Positions 62,117-64,000 of a DNA stretch of 64,000 nt are shown here, in pieces; position 1 is the first letter of the stretch, and each line of letters starts with the position of its first letter. The position numbers were made by a program, and so were the translations under genes. The notes below the pieces were generated by a model. The model saw only the letters and a program-made list of their open reading frames with translations. It searched no databases and was not told the DNA's origin. This stretch comes from Azospirillum sp. 412522. Lineage in GTDB: Bacteria; Pseudomonadota; Alphaproteobacteria; Azospirillales; Azospirillaceae. The DNA lies in NCBI RefSeq assembly GCF_019805165.1, contig NZ_RWIJ01000018.1:1-64000 (forward strand), in the 5' to 3' direction.

Positions 62117-64000
<1,884 letters not shown>

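Overview
This GC-rich window (roughly 70% G+C by eye) looks like part of an Azospirillum-like alphaproteobacterium (Rhodospirillales). That placement is an inference. It rests on base composition, dense LysR-linked accessory genes, twin-CBM secreted enzymes without Sec signals, a tight glycosyltransferase operon and many REP-like palindromes. No rRNA, tRNA or CRISPR array was recognised.

Layout. 1-9.7 kb: a twin-CBM parallel beta-helix protein, a hotdog thioesterase, an Lrp/AsnC regulator, pyruvate kinase, a LysR/SDR divergent pair, a decayed IS5-family transposase, two small Fe(II)/2-oxoglutarate oxygenases and a SnoaL-like protein. 9.8-14.9 kb: an RpiR-type regulator divergent from a four-gene polar amino acid ABC importer, then a PaiB-like FMN-binding protein. 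15-25 kb: a GH5 glycosidase with the same twin-CBM front end, a PEP-mutase-like enzyme, a LysR-SDR-NADP oxidoreductase-NTF2 block, small metabolic genes and an RTX/Calx-beta exoprotein. 25-31.4 kb: a translationally coupled glycan operon (two GT4, one MurG-like GT, phosphatase, deacetylase), with a second MurG-like GT upstream. 31.6-41 kb: a dipeptide-type ABC importer and a very unusual ABC-like membrane protein with a degenerate ATPase and a C-terminal cNMP-binding domain. 41-43 kb: a methyltransferase and homogentisate dioxygenase.

43.5-49 kb is dominated by one gene: a 1773-residue filamentous-haemagglutinin-type exoprotein ending in a caspase-fold (C14) protease domain with an intact His/Cys pair. 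Its upstream region carries several strong palindromes and is shared with a divergent ParA/DUF3102-like pair. Then come a small secreted protein, a LysR regulator, a valine-degradation operon (mmsA, acyl-CoA dehydrogenase, mmsB), an arsenic operon (arsR-arsC-acr3-arsH), a ParA-type ATPase with a hydrophobic C-terminal tail, an Old Yellow Enzyme and a hybrid histidine kinase/response regulator pair that runs off the end.

Two repeat families shape the window. One is a ~155-166 bp MITE-like inverted-repeat element (two full copies and one core-only copy). The other is a GGGAGAGGG-type palindrome that sits in intergenic gaps and, in three places, inside coding sequence: a phosphatase, the N-terminus of a solute-binding protein and the C-terminus of the ABC-like protein. 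The most promising candidates for undescribed biology are the TPS-adhesin/caspase fusion with its palindrome-rich control region, the pseudo-ATPase ABC/cNMP protein, and the ParA variants.
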